From Trebonia sp036276115 (GTDB lineage Bacteria; Actinomycetota; Actinomycetes; Streptosporangiales; Streptosporangiaceae): a stretch of DNA of 14,420 nucleotides. Of this stretch, positions 1 to 5,717 are shown piece after piece; within the stretch, counting starts at the first letter, position 1, and each line of letters starts with the position of its first letter. A model generated the notes under the pieces. That model was not told where the DNA came from and ran no database searches. It was given only the letters and a program-made list of their open reading frames with translations. A program made the position numbers and the translations under genes. The DNA lies in assembly GCA_036276115.1 (NCBI GenBank), contig DATBEM010000257.1, positions 1-14,420 on the forward strand, given 5' to 3'.

Positions 1-1
1 C

Positions 2-859
2 CCGGCCGCGATGCTCGCCCTGCTGGCCGACGGCGCCGTTGACCAGTCGTCCCGGGCCGGGCCGGGGACGATCGGGCCCGCCGCCATCACGACGCCGGCC
101 ATCACGACGCCGGCCATCACGACGCCGGCCATCACGACGCCGGCCATCACGACGCCGGCCATCACGACGCCGGGGGCCAGCACGGCCACCGCCGGGGCGG
201 GGGCCGGGGATACGGCGGCATCCCCGGGCGGGTGGCAGGCACTCGCCGCGCCCGGGGCCATCGCCGCGTCCCCGGACGGCCAGCACTGCCAGCTCACCGG
301 CCTCACCGCCGTGGCCTACACCCCGGCGGGCGCGCCGCTGGTGGGCGGGTCGTGCGCGTGGCCGGGGGTCCCCGGGATCTTCACCCGGGCCGGCGGCGCG
401 TGGCAGGGAGCCCAGCTGGCAGTCCCGCGCGGCCAGCAGCTGAGCGTCCAGCGGCTGACCCAGACCCCGGGCGGTGACGCCGCCCTCCTGCGCGCCGGCC
501 CGGACGGCAACGCCAGCCTGCTCGCCGCCTGGACCGCCGACGGCAGCCAGTGGACGGTGTCCGCCTCGCTGCGCCTCGGCCCGCGCACGGTCCTTGCCTC
601 CGGGACGGGCGCCGCCGACGCCGTCTGGGTGCTGCTGTCCGACGGGCACGGCGAGGTGCTCCCCGGGCCGGGCGCCGGCTGGCGGGAACTGCCCGCCCTG
701 CCGCGCGGCACGGCCGCCCTCGCCGTCGGGACCGGCGGCACGGTGCAGGCCCTGGCCGTCACCGGGGCCAGGCTGACCGTCTACCAGGAGGCCGCCCGCG
801 GAACCTGGCGCAAGGCGCAAGTGATCACCGTGCCGATCCAGTACGGCTCTTCCAGTTAG
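2..859 (+). CDS. Partial exported propeller-like protein with Thr/Pro repeat linker (3' part)
   Basis: The frame is open to the left edge of the window, so the true start probably lies upstream; the first ATG inside is at 11. From that ATG the product has 282 residues and stops at TAG 857-859. Residues about 26-55 are a low-complexity linker made of six ITTP units. The remainder, rich in Gly, Ala and Trp, carries recurring patterns such as GGWQ, AWPG, TADGSQW and GAGWRELPALP, spaced like blades of a sialidase-like or Kelch-like beta-propeller. That is the usual shape of the surface-exposed part of an actinobacterial membrane or secreted protein. No catalytic motif is visible and I do not recognise the family. 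The tail after Trp265 is short, with no membrane helix. What precedes the linker (signal peptide, transmembrane segment or kinase domain) cannot be seen. Function unknown. Confidence 0.7.
   Translation, partial: PAAMLALLADGAVDQSSRAGPGTIGPAAITTPAITTPAITTPAITTPAITTPAITTPGASTATAGAGAGDTAASPGGWQALAAPGAIAASPDGQHCQLTGLTAVAYTPAGAPLVGGSCAWPGVPGIFTRAGGAWQGAQLAVPRGQQLSVQRLTQTPGGDAALLRAGPDGNASLLAAWTADGSQWTVSASLRLGPRTVLASGTGAADAVWVLLSDGHGEVLPGPGAGWRELPALPRGTAALAVGTGGTVQALAVTGARLTVYQEAARGTWRKAQVITVPIQYGSSS
86..175 (+). repeat. 15-bp tandem repeat, six units, in frame
   Basis: Five identical copies of ATCACGACGCCGGCC (86-160) are followed by a sixth, ATCACGACGCCGGGG, that diverges in its last two bases. 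The period is a multiple of three and each unit encodes Ile-Thr-Thr-Pro-Ala. Copies are identical even at synonymous positions, which points to recent expansion by replication slippage. It lengthens a flexible, possibly glycosylated Thr/Pro stalk. Confidence 0.95.
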
Positions 860-926
860 TGGCGAATGGGTTAAATGGTGCAAGCCTCACGTATGCTGCA
901 ATTAAACCCCCGCGCTATCGGGTAAA

Positions 927-947
927 ACTTGCATGATATTTGCAAGT
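927..947. promoter_or_regulatory. Perfect 7-bp dyad with 7-bp spacer
   Basis: ACTTGCA, a 7-bp spacer TGATATT, then TGCAAGT. The half-sites are exact inverse complements. It lies 68 bp past the stop of the upstream gene and is followed by CATTTCT, so it could be a weak terminator hairpin or a protein-binding site. No start codon with a convincing gene follows it. Confidence 0.45.
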
Positions 948-1070
948 CATTTCTCGGCTAATTAGAGCCATTGCGCAGCCTGTGGACGCGTGTAATGCTA
1001 TGAGTGCTTGGCGGGCGGGCAGCGGGCGGCTGGCCGAATTACCGCCGGGTGGGGGGCAAGAAGGAGGAGG

Positions 1071-1102
1071 AGGCTGCCGGGCGCCGGTGCGCCCGGCAGC
1101 CT
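1071..1102. terminator. Strong 14-bp hairpin, probable terminator of csoR (possibly bidirectional)
   Basis: The stem AGGCTGCCGGGCGC pairs perfectly with GCGCCCGGCAGCCT across the 4-nt loop CGGT. It lies 57 bp past the csoR stop on the minus strand, where it is followed by a pyrimidine tract (CCTCCTCCTTCTT). A true U run is missing, as is common in actinobacterial hairpin terminators. It may serve both convergent genes. Confidence 0.65.
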
Positions 1103-1107
1103 GGTGT

Positions 1108-1126
1108 TTAGGCAGGCATAGCCTTA
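1108..1126. promoter_or_regulatory. Iron-box-like imperfect palindrome (DtxR/IdeR type)
   Basis: TTAGGCAGGCATAGCCTTA has the length and the outer AGG...CCT architecture of the 19-bp DtxR/IdeR/DmdR box (TTAGGTTAGGCTAACCTAA-like), with about 12-13 matching positions by eye. It sits between a terminator-like hairpin and the 3' end of csoR, with no recognisable gene start downstream. It could be a chance match or a relic of a lost iron-regulated promoter. Confidence 0.25.
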
Positions 1127-1158
1127 CGGCGATAGCGCCGGGGCGTTGCGGCCGGGCG

Positions 1159-1440
1159 TTACGAACGGACGAGGCGGGCGATCGCCGCCGCGGCCTCGCG
1201 GACCTTCTCCTCGGCCTCCGCGCCGCCCTCGGCGATCGCCTGCCCGACGCAGTGGCCCAGGTGGTCTTCGAGGAGGCCAAGGGCGACGGACTCCAGTGCC
1301 CGGGTGGCCGCCGCGACCTGGGTGAGGATGTCGATGCAGTACTTGTCCTCGTCGATCATCCGCTGCAGCCCGCGCACCTGCCCCTCGATGCGCCGCAATC
1401 GCCTCAGGTACCGGGCCTTGTCGCGCGTGGGGCCGTGCAA
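1159..1440 (-). CDS. csoR: CsoR/FrmR-family copper-sensing transcriptional repressor
   Basis: Small all-helical DNA-binding repressor that releases its operator when it binds Cu(I). The core DKARYLRRLRRIEGQVRGLQRM followed by DEDKYCIDILTQ is typical of the DUF156/CsoR family. The copper ligands Cys, His and Cys (KYC, then HLGHC) keep the spacing of M. tuberculosis CsoR (25 then 4 residues), and the Tyr before the first Cys is also present. That favours copper sensing over formaldehyde or persulfide sensing. I chose the TTG at 1440 (93 aa) because GGGAGGG lies about 5 nt before it; the frame opens further upstream to a TTG at 1566 without such a site. No copper ATPase or chaperone is adjacent, so it is an orphan here. 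The upstream region has a candidate self-operator around an AT-rich -10. The family call is secure, the metal specificity likely. Confidence 0.88.
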   Translation of the reverse strand: MHGPTRDKARYLRRLRRIEGQVRGLQRMIDEDKYCIDILTQVAAATRALESVALGLLEDHLGHCVGQAIAEGGAEAEEKVREAAAAIARLVRS

Positions 1441-1480
1441 CGCACCCTCCCGGGCTAGATTGCGCCTGCGGCCCTTGTCG

Positions 1481-1514
1481 TACCCCGAAATATGCTTACT
1501 TAAATGCCGGGGAA
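1481..1514 (-). promoter_or_regulatory. Candidate csoR promoter with C/G-rich half-sites (possible self-operator)
   Basis: Reading the minus strand, TTCCCCG and CGGGGTA (6 of 7 positions symmetric) flank a 20-bp AT-rich core containing CATATT (1489-1494), a plausible -10. It lies 41-75 nt upstream of the TTG start. CsoR operators in actinobacteria are C-tract/G-tract dyads at the promoter, though usually with a shorter centre. Binding is inferred. Confidence 0.35.
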
Positions 1515-1534
1515 GCAGTTTACCGGAATGGTTG

Positions 1535-1555
1535 TAAACGACCGAAGATCGTTTA
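1535..1555 (-). terminator. Hairpin with cUUCGg tetraloop downstream of the VOC gene
   Basis: On the minus strand TAAACGA pairs with TCGTTTA; the inner bases form C-UUCG-G with one bulged U, an exceptionally stable RNA loop that exists only in the minus-strand transcript. It lies about 75 nt after the stop of the VOC-like gene and 95 nt before csoR. It could terminate the former or structure the csoR leader. The following sequence is not U-rich. Confidence 0.45.
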
Positions 1556-1629
1556 GCCGCTGGCAACCGATTCCGTTGAAGAGGCGCCCTGCGGCCGCGC
1601 GATTCGCACCCGCTGGCCCGGGTGGCCGG

Positions 1630-2025
1630 CTACGGCAGCAGCAATTGCCAGGAGACGCCGAACCGGTCGCTCACCCACCCGAACTTCCGCCCGATCCCGT
1701 AGTCGCCCAGCGGCATCAGCGGCGCCCCGCCCTCGGTGAGGGCCGCGTAGACCCGGTCCTGCTCGGCCTCGTCCTCGCACTCCGCGAACAGCGAGACCGC
1801 CGGCGTGAACGAGAACTCGTGCGGGGCGGGGCTGTCGATGCACATCAGCTCGAGCCCGGCCACGGTGAACAGGGCATGCTTGATGGTGCCCGCCGCGCCC
1901 GCCTCGCCCGGCCCGTACCGCTCGACGCTGAGCACCTGCGACGCGGAGAACAGGCCGGTGTAGAACGACATGGCCTCCTCTGCCCGGCCCTCGAACATCA
2001 GGAACGTGGTGATCTTGACGGCCAT
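1630..2025 (-). CDS. VOC-superfamily, PhnB-like protein
   Basis: The 131-residue product fits the PhnB / 3-demethylubiquinone methyltransferase-like branch of the vicinal oxygen chelate fold: MAVKITTFLMFEGRAEEAMSFY at the start, FYTGLF at 21-26, VSLFAECEDEAEQDRVYAAL mid-protein, and the diagnostic GDYGIGRKFGWVSDRFGVSWQL near the end. Despite the domain name, such proteins have no demonstrated methyltransferase activity and most are of unknown function. The ATG at 2025 is preceded by AAGGAG with 9 nt spacing, a good SD. The open frame continues upstream on the minus strand but only as a shadow of the divergent DUF1697 gene. It is transcribed alone, or at most ahead of csoR across a 189-bp gap that contains a hairpin. 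Family call strong, function open. Confidence 0.88.
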   Translation of the reverse strand: MAVKITTFLMFEGRAEEAMSFYTGLFSASQVLSVERYGPGEAGAAGTIKHALFTVAGLELMCIDSPAPHEFSFTPAVSLFAECEDEAEQDRVYAALTEGGAPLMPLGDYGIGRKFGWVSDRFGVSWQLLLP

Positions 2026-2163
2026 CGCGCGGTTCTCCTTCCTGGGCTTCACCTGGGAACTTACCGGACCGTCAGCCACCCGGCACCCGAAGGCGGCACA
2101 ATGGTTGCATGCGCACACGCGTCCGCTGCACCCCCGCCCGGCCCGCTCGCGCGGGCGACGGCG

Positions 2164-2730
2164 ATGGCTAACCACGTCGCGCTGCTGCGCGGCATCAACC
2201 TCGGCGGGCGCAACAAGGTCGCGATGACGGACCTGCGCGCGCTGGTGGCCGGCCTCGGGCACGCGGACGTGACGACCTACATCCAGAGCGGGAACGTGCT
2301 GTTCACGGCGGCCGCGTCCGACCCGGCGGCGATGGCCGCGGAGATGAGCGCCGCCATCGCGGCCAAGCTCGGCGTGACCGCGCCGGTCGTCGTCGTGCCC
2401 CGCGACGAGCTCGCGGCGATCATCGCCGCCAGCCCGTTCCCCGGCGAGCCCGACCCGCGCCGCGTCCACGCCGTCATCTTGAGCCAGCCCCCGTGGCCCG
2501 ACCTGACGGCCCGGGTGGCGGCGGCCCTGGCCGACGCGGCCGCCAAGGGCAGCAGCGACGAGATCGTGGCCATCGGCCGTACCCTCTACCTCCGCACGCC
2601 CGATGGCTACGGGCGCAGCGACCTCGCCGCCGGCCTGCTGCGCTCCGTGCACGCGCCCAAGATCGGGGCCACCGGCACCGCCCGGAACTGGGCGACGACG
2701 ACGAAATTGCTCTCGCTCTGCGACGCCTGA
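2164..2730 (+). CDS. DUF1697 family protein
   Basis: The 188-residue product begins MANHVALLRGINLGGRNKVAMTDLR and continues with TTYIQSGNVLF, the hallmark opening of DUF1697; PKIGATGTARNWATTTKLL near the C terminus is also typical. The family is common in soil actinobacteria and has no established function. I chose ATG 2164 because VALLRGIN normally begins within a few residues of the start; no clear SD precedes it. An in-frame ATG at 2101, with AAGGCGG just upstream, would add 21 residues of low-complexity sequence and is the alternative. The gene is divergent from the VOC gene, and the 138-bp gap (2026-2163) must hold promoters for both. The DUF3291 remnant begins 19 bp downstream on the same strand. 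Confidence 0.88.
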   Translation: MANHVALLRGINLGGRNKVAMTDLRALVAGLGHADVTTYIQSGNVLFTAAASDPAAMAAEMSAAIAAKLGVTAPVVVVPRDELAAIIAASPFPGEPDPRRVHAVILSQPPWPDLTARVAAALADAAAKGSSDEIVAIGRTLYLRTPDGYGRSDLAAGLLRSVHAPKIGATGTARNWATTTKLLSLCDA

Positions 2731-2749
2731 CTATGTGATGCTGGGGGGC

Positions 2750-2892
2750 ATGACGCCCGCAGGCTACGTACTCGCGCAGGTCAACGTCGGGCGGCTGCTG
2801 GATCATCGCCTGCTGGATCATCGCCGGGCGGTTATGCCGCCGCCCAGCCGGAGCCGCTGACCAGCCCGGATGCCTGGGCCTGCCCGGTCTGA
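2750..2892 (+). pseudogene. Remnant of a DUF3291 gene with its middle deleted
   Basis: The start ATG at 2750 opens MTPAGYVLAQVNVGRLL, which looks like the N terminus of DUF3291 proteins (…LAQxNxGRL…). The frame then runs into a duplicated 15-mer and stops at 2860. In another frame, 2830-2892 reads GYAAAQPEPLTSPDAWACPV and stop, resembling the C-terminal end of the same family (…EWxCPA). A full gene would need roughly 150 residues; the central part with the conserved PGFVWRLQ and WWVP motifs is missing. I therefore call it a gene reduced by an internal deletion plus a frame change. The family assignment is from memory of its motifs and should be tested. DUF3291 is related to dimeric alpha-beta barrel monooxygenase-like proteins. 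It follows DUF1697 on the same strand. Confidence 0.55.
2795..2824 (+). repeat. Tandem 15-bp duplication inside the DUF3291 remnant
   Basis: CTGCTGGATCATCGC occurs twice in direct succession, exactly where similarity to the DUF3291 N terminus ends. It may mark the deletion junction. Confidence 0.9.
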
Positions 2893-2919
2893 CGCCGCGT
2901 GCCCCGGCCGCCAGCGGGG

Positions 2920-3672
2920 CTAGCGCAGGTAGGACGCCCCGTTCAGGTCCAGCACGGCCCCGCTGGCCCACTGGGCCTGCGGTGAGGCCAGGTACCAGAC
3001 AGCCTGCGCTATCTCCTGCGGGTGGCCGACCCGGTTGAACGGCGACTGGGCCCGGATCTGCTCCCCCTCGGGGGTCGCCAGCTGCCCGGCCGTCATGTCC
3101 GTCTCGACGTAGCCCGGGGCCACCGACGCGACCGCGATGCCATGCGGCCCGAGGGTGCGCGCCAGCGACTGCCCGAGCGCGTGCAGCCCGGCCTTGCTCG
3201 CCCCGTAGGCCGGGTGGTCCGGCTCGCCCCGGTAGGCGCCCCGCGACCCGACGTTGATGACCCGCCCGCCGCCTGGCCGCCGGGCCATGTGCCGCACCGC
3301 GCACCAGGTGGCGTTCGCGGCCCCGATGAGGTTCACGTCGAGCGTCTGCCGCCAGGCCGCCTGCCATTTCTCGTAGGAAGTCTCCAGGACCGCGTGCTTG
3401 AGGTACACGCCCGCGTTGTTGACCAGGATGTCCAGCCCGCCCAGGCGCTCGGCGGCCGTATCGACCATCGCCTGCACCGCGCCGGCGTCGGCCAGGTCGG
3501 CCTGGACCGCCACGTGCCCGGTGCCCGGCAGGCCCGCGACGACCCGCGCCGCCGCGTCGGCGTCGGCCCGGTAGTGCACCGCCACCCGGTCGCCGCCGGC
3601 GGCGAACGCCGCCGCGATGGCCGCCCCGATCCCGCGCGACCCGCCCGTCACCAGTACCGCCCGCTGCTCCAT
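2920..3672 (-). CDS. SDR-family NAD(P)-dependent oxidoreductase
   Basis: Classical short-chain dehydrogenase/reductase of 250 residues, the standard length. The Rossmann cofactor motif TGGSRGIG is at 9-16, DL at 59-60, NNAG at 85-88, the active-site Asn at 114 (DVNLIG), the catalytic Ser at 143, YxxxK at Y156/K160, and PGYVETDM follows at about 186-193. It resembles FabG-type 3-oxoacyl reductases and sugar/alcohol dehydrogenases, but the substrate cannot be read from the sequence. Lack of an acidic residue at the end of beta-2 (VAVHYRAD) suggests NADP(H) preference, which is inference. The ATG at 3672 has no good SD; TAGAGT lies 7 nt upstream, fitting a leaderless transcript. It is downstream of, and collinear with, the aminotransferase (50-bp gap), so co-transcription is possible. 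Confidence 0.9.
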   Translation of the reverse strand: MEQRAVLVTGGSRGIGAAIAAAFAAGGDRVAVHYRADADAAARVVAGLPGTGHVAVQADLADAGAVQAMVDTAAERLGGLDILVNNAGVYLKHAVLETSYEKWQAAWRQTLDVNLIGAANATWCAVRHMARRPGGGRVINVGSRGAYRGEPDHPAYGASKAGLHALGQSLARTLGPHGIAVASVAPGYVETDMTAGQLATPEGEQIRAQSPFNRVGHPQEIAQAVWYLASPQAQWASGAVLDLNGASYLR

Positions 3673-3679
3673 TCGCCCG

Positions 3680-3685
3680 ACTCTA
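3680..3685 (-). promoter_or_regulatory. -10-like hexamer for a leaderless SDR transcript
   Basis: TAGAGT on the minus strand, separated by 7 nt from the SDR start codon. The spacing would start the mRNA at or next to the ATG, which lacks an SD. No clear -35 is visible. Confidence 0.35.
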
Positions 3686-3722
3686 CCGGCCGCCCCTCAT
3701 GGGGCCGGACGGGGCGGGCAGC

Positions 3723-4931
3723 CTACTGCTGGTAGCCCGCCAGGAACCCGGCCAGCCGGCCGACTGCCTCGCCCAGCACCTCGACCGGGGCCAGGAACAC
3801 GACCCGCACGTGGTCGGTGGACGGGAGGTTGAAGCCGGTCCCGTGGGTCAGCAGGACGTGCTGCTGCTCCAGGAAGTCAATGCACATCTTCTGGTCATCG
3901 GAGATCTTGTGGACCTCCGGGTCCAGCCGGGGGAACAGGTACAGCGCCCCGGCCGGCTTATAGCAGTCCACCCCCGGGATGGAGGTCAGCATCTCCCAGG
4001 CCCGGTCGCGCTGGTCGCGCAGCCGCCCGCCCGGCAATAGCAGCGGGGTAATGTCGATCCCGCCGTCGAGGGCGGCCGGGATGGCGTGCTGGGCCGGGAC
4101 GTTGGGGCACATCCGCATGTTGCCCAGCAGTTCCAGGCCCTCCAGGTACTCGGCGACCGGCTCGCGCGGCCCGGTCACCACCAGCCAGCCCGAGCGGAAC
4201 CCGGCCAGCCGGTACGTCTTCGACATGCCCCCCAGGGTGAGGATCGGCAGGTCGGGGGCCAGCGCCGCGACGTGGTGGTGGACCGCGCCGTCGTAGACGA
4301 TCTGGTCGTAGATCTCGTCCGCCAGCACCAGCAGGTCGTGCCGCCGGGCGACCTCAAGCAGCGCCAGGAGCGTCTCGCGCGAGTAGACCGCCCCGGTCGG
4401 GTTGTTCGGGTTGATGATGACCAGCGCCCGGGTCTTGGCCGTGACCAGGGACTCGACGTGCTCCACGTCCGGGTTCCAGTCCTGGTCCTCCGCGCACCGG
4501 TAGTGCACCGCCCGCCCGCCGCACAGCGTCACCGCCCCGGTCCACAGCGGGTAGTCCGGGCTGGGCACGAGCACCTCGTCGCCCGGGTTGAGCAGGGCCT
4601 GCAGCGACATCACGATCAGCTCGGACACCCCGTTGCCGAGGTAGGTGTTGTCCACCCGCACCCCCGGCACCCCGCGCCGCCCGTAGTACCGCGCGACCGC
4701 CTCCCGCGCCTCCAGGATCCCGCGCGCGTCGGAGTACCCCTGCGACCCGGCGATGGCCTCGGTCACGTGCGCCAGGACGGCATCGGGCGAGAACAGCCCG
4801 AACGGGGCCGGGTTGCCGATGTTGAGCTTGATGATGTCGTGCCCCTGGGCCTCAAGCTCCCGGGCTCGCCGCAGCACCGGCCCTCGAATGTCATATCGAA
4901 CATCAGTCAGCCGAGTCGCCTGCGTAACCAC
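3723..4931 (-). CDS. AlaA-like PLP-dependent aminotransferase
   Basis: Fold-type I aminotransferase of 402 residues, probably a glutamate-pyruvate (alanine) transaminase. It opens with TRLTDVRYDIRGPVLRRARELE and IIKLNIGNPAPFG, as in E. coli AlaA/AlaC-type enzymes. The PLP lysine is K238 in GGMSKTYRLAGFRSGW; NPNNPTG is at about 174-180, ADEIYDQIVYDG near 204-215, the family-typical NMRMCPNVPAQHAI near 271-284, and the substrate-carboxylate Arg near 376 (HVRVVFLAP). I chose GTG 4931 because GAGGGGG lies about 5 nt before it and the protein then begins like its relatives; an upstream frame to 5030 adds 33 unrelated residues. The enzyme links alanine/pyruvate and glutamate/2-oxoglutarate pools in the cytoplasm. 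It is 123 bp from the ABC operon and has its own leader. Exact substrate not certain. Confidence 0.9.
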   Translation of the reverse strand: MVTQATRLTDVRYDIRGPVLRRARELEAQGHDIIKLNIGNPAPFGLFSPDAVLAHVTEAIAGSQGYSDARGILEAREAVARYYGRRGVPGVRVDNTYLGNGVSELIVMSLQALLNPGDEVLVPSPDYPLWTGAVTLCGGRAVHYRCAEDQDWNPDVEHVESLVTAKTRALVIINPNNPTGAVYSRETLLALLEVARRHDLLVLADEIYDQIVYDGAVHHHVAALAPDLPILTLGGMSKTYRLAGFRSGWLVVTGPREPVAEYLEGLELLGNMRMCPNVPAQHAIPAALDGGIDITPLLLPGGRLRDQRDRAWEMLTSIPGVDCYKPAGALYLFPRLDPEVHKISDDQKMCIDFLEQQHVLLTHGTGFNLPSTDHVRVVFLAPVEVLGEAVGRLAGFLAGYQQ

Positions 4932-5054
4932 GTAAGCCCCCTCAGTATTGCTTGCGGCGGTAACCGCGCACCGCCCCGGACCGGCCCGAAGCCCGAACAC
5001 GATGTTACCGTCCCGTTGCCCACCCGGCACACGAGTATCGCCGCTCCGCCCGGG

Positions 5055-5717
5055 TTACGCGTGGGTGGGGAGGTGCCGGGCCAGGCTCACGACCTGGTCG
5101 CAGCGGGCCGACACTTCCGGGTCGTGGGTCGCCAGGATGATCGCGCCCCCGCCGGCCGCCACCGCGAACATCCGCGCCAGGACCAGCTCGCGGGTCACCG
5201 CGTCCTGCTCGGCGGTCGGCTCGTCCGCGATCAGCAGCTGCGGCCGGGATGCCAGCGCCCGTGCCACCGCGACCCGCTGCTGCTGGCCGCCCGACAGCTC
5301 CTGCACCAGGTGGTCGGCGTGCTCCCCGAGCCCCAGGTCAGTCAGCGCCTCGTTCGCCGCCGCGATGGCGGCCCGCGGCGGCATCCCGGCCGAGCGCAGC
5401 CCGATCTCCACGTTCTCGGCCGCCGTCAGCAGGGATACCAGGCCGAAGCCCTGCAGCACGGCCGACGTGCGGTCCGGCAGCCGCCCGGCGGTGACGGCGA
5501 CCCCGGCCCGCCGGACCGACCCGGCGGCGGGCGCGCCCAGCCCGGCCAGCACCGACAGCAGGCTCGTCTTGCCGGTGCCGGACGGCCCGGTGACCGCGAT
5601 CCGGTCCCCGGGCCGGGCGGTCACGTCGATCGCGGAGAACAGCACCCGCCCGCCGCGCTCCACCCGCAGTCCGGACGCCTCCAGCAGCGGCACGTCCCGT
5701 GCCTCGTCGATGGTCAT
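5055..5717 (-). CDS. ABC transporter ATP-binding protein, MacB/LolD type (second ATPase)
   Basis: Complete ATPase of 220 residues: Walker A GPSGTGKT at 44-51, Q-loop Gln89, signature LSGGQQQR at 141-148, Walker B LLIADEP at 161-167, H-loop His198 (ATHDPEV). The D-loop region reads EPTAEQD instead of the usual EPTxxLD. ATG 5717 overlaps the permease stop as ATGA, so the two are translationally coupled; the long frame upstream to 7571 is a shadow of the permease. Family members power FtsX/MacB permeases that extract or push substrates across the outer face of the membrane rather than pumping through a channel. With the other ATPase encoded upstream of the permease, a heterodimeric ATPase pair is likely. 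Last gene of the operon. Confidence 0.92.
   Translation of the reverse strand: MTIDEARDVPLLEASGLRVERGGRVLFSAIDVTARPGDRIAVTGPSGTGKTSLLSVLAGLGAPAAGSVRRAGVAVTAGRLPDRTSAVLQGFGLVSLLTAAENVEIGLRSAGMPPRAAIAAANEALTDLGLGEHADHLVQELSGGQQQRVAVARALASRPQLLIADEPTAEQDAVTRELVLARMFAVAAGGGAIILATHDPEVSARCDQVVSLARHLPTHA

Larger units (their letters stand above)
860..1158. other. 299-bp convergent intergenic region, AT-richer than its surroundings
   Basis: This gap lies between the stop of the left-edge protein and the stop of the CsoR-like gene, which are transcribed towards each other. Bases 860-1000 are clearly AT-richer than the rest of the window. I see no convincing gene: the frame starting at TTG 940 lacks an SD and runs antisense through csoR. 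The region holds a 7-7-7 dyad (927-947), a 14-bp perfect hairpin (1071-1102) and an iron-box-like imperfect palindrome (1108-1126). Confidence 0.7.

Noticed and set aside
86..175. CRISPR-like array
   Set aside because: Units are 15 bp, contiguous without spacers and lie within a coding frame.
940..1458. 172-residue plus-strand frame across csoR
   Set aside because: TTG start without SD, no recognisable motif, antisense to a well-supported gene.
1504..2100. Long plus-strand N-terminal extension of the DUF1697 frame
   Set aside because: It runs antisense through the VOC gene and its translation is low-complexity Arg/Pro/Gly.
2026..2652. Minus-strand N-terminal extension of the VOC frame
   Set aside because: Antisense shadow of DUF1697; a clear SD supports the start at 2025.
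3687..3712. GC hairpin between the aminotransferase and SDR genes
   Set aside because: The stem needs bulges and has no U tract; such pairings are expected by chance at this GC content.
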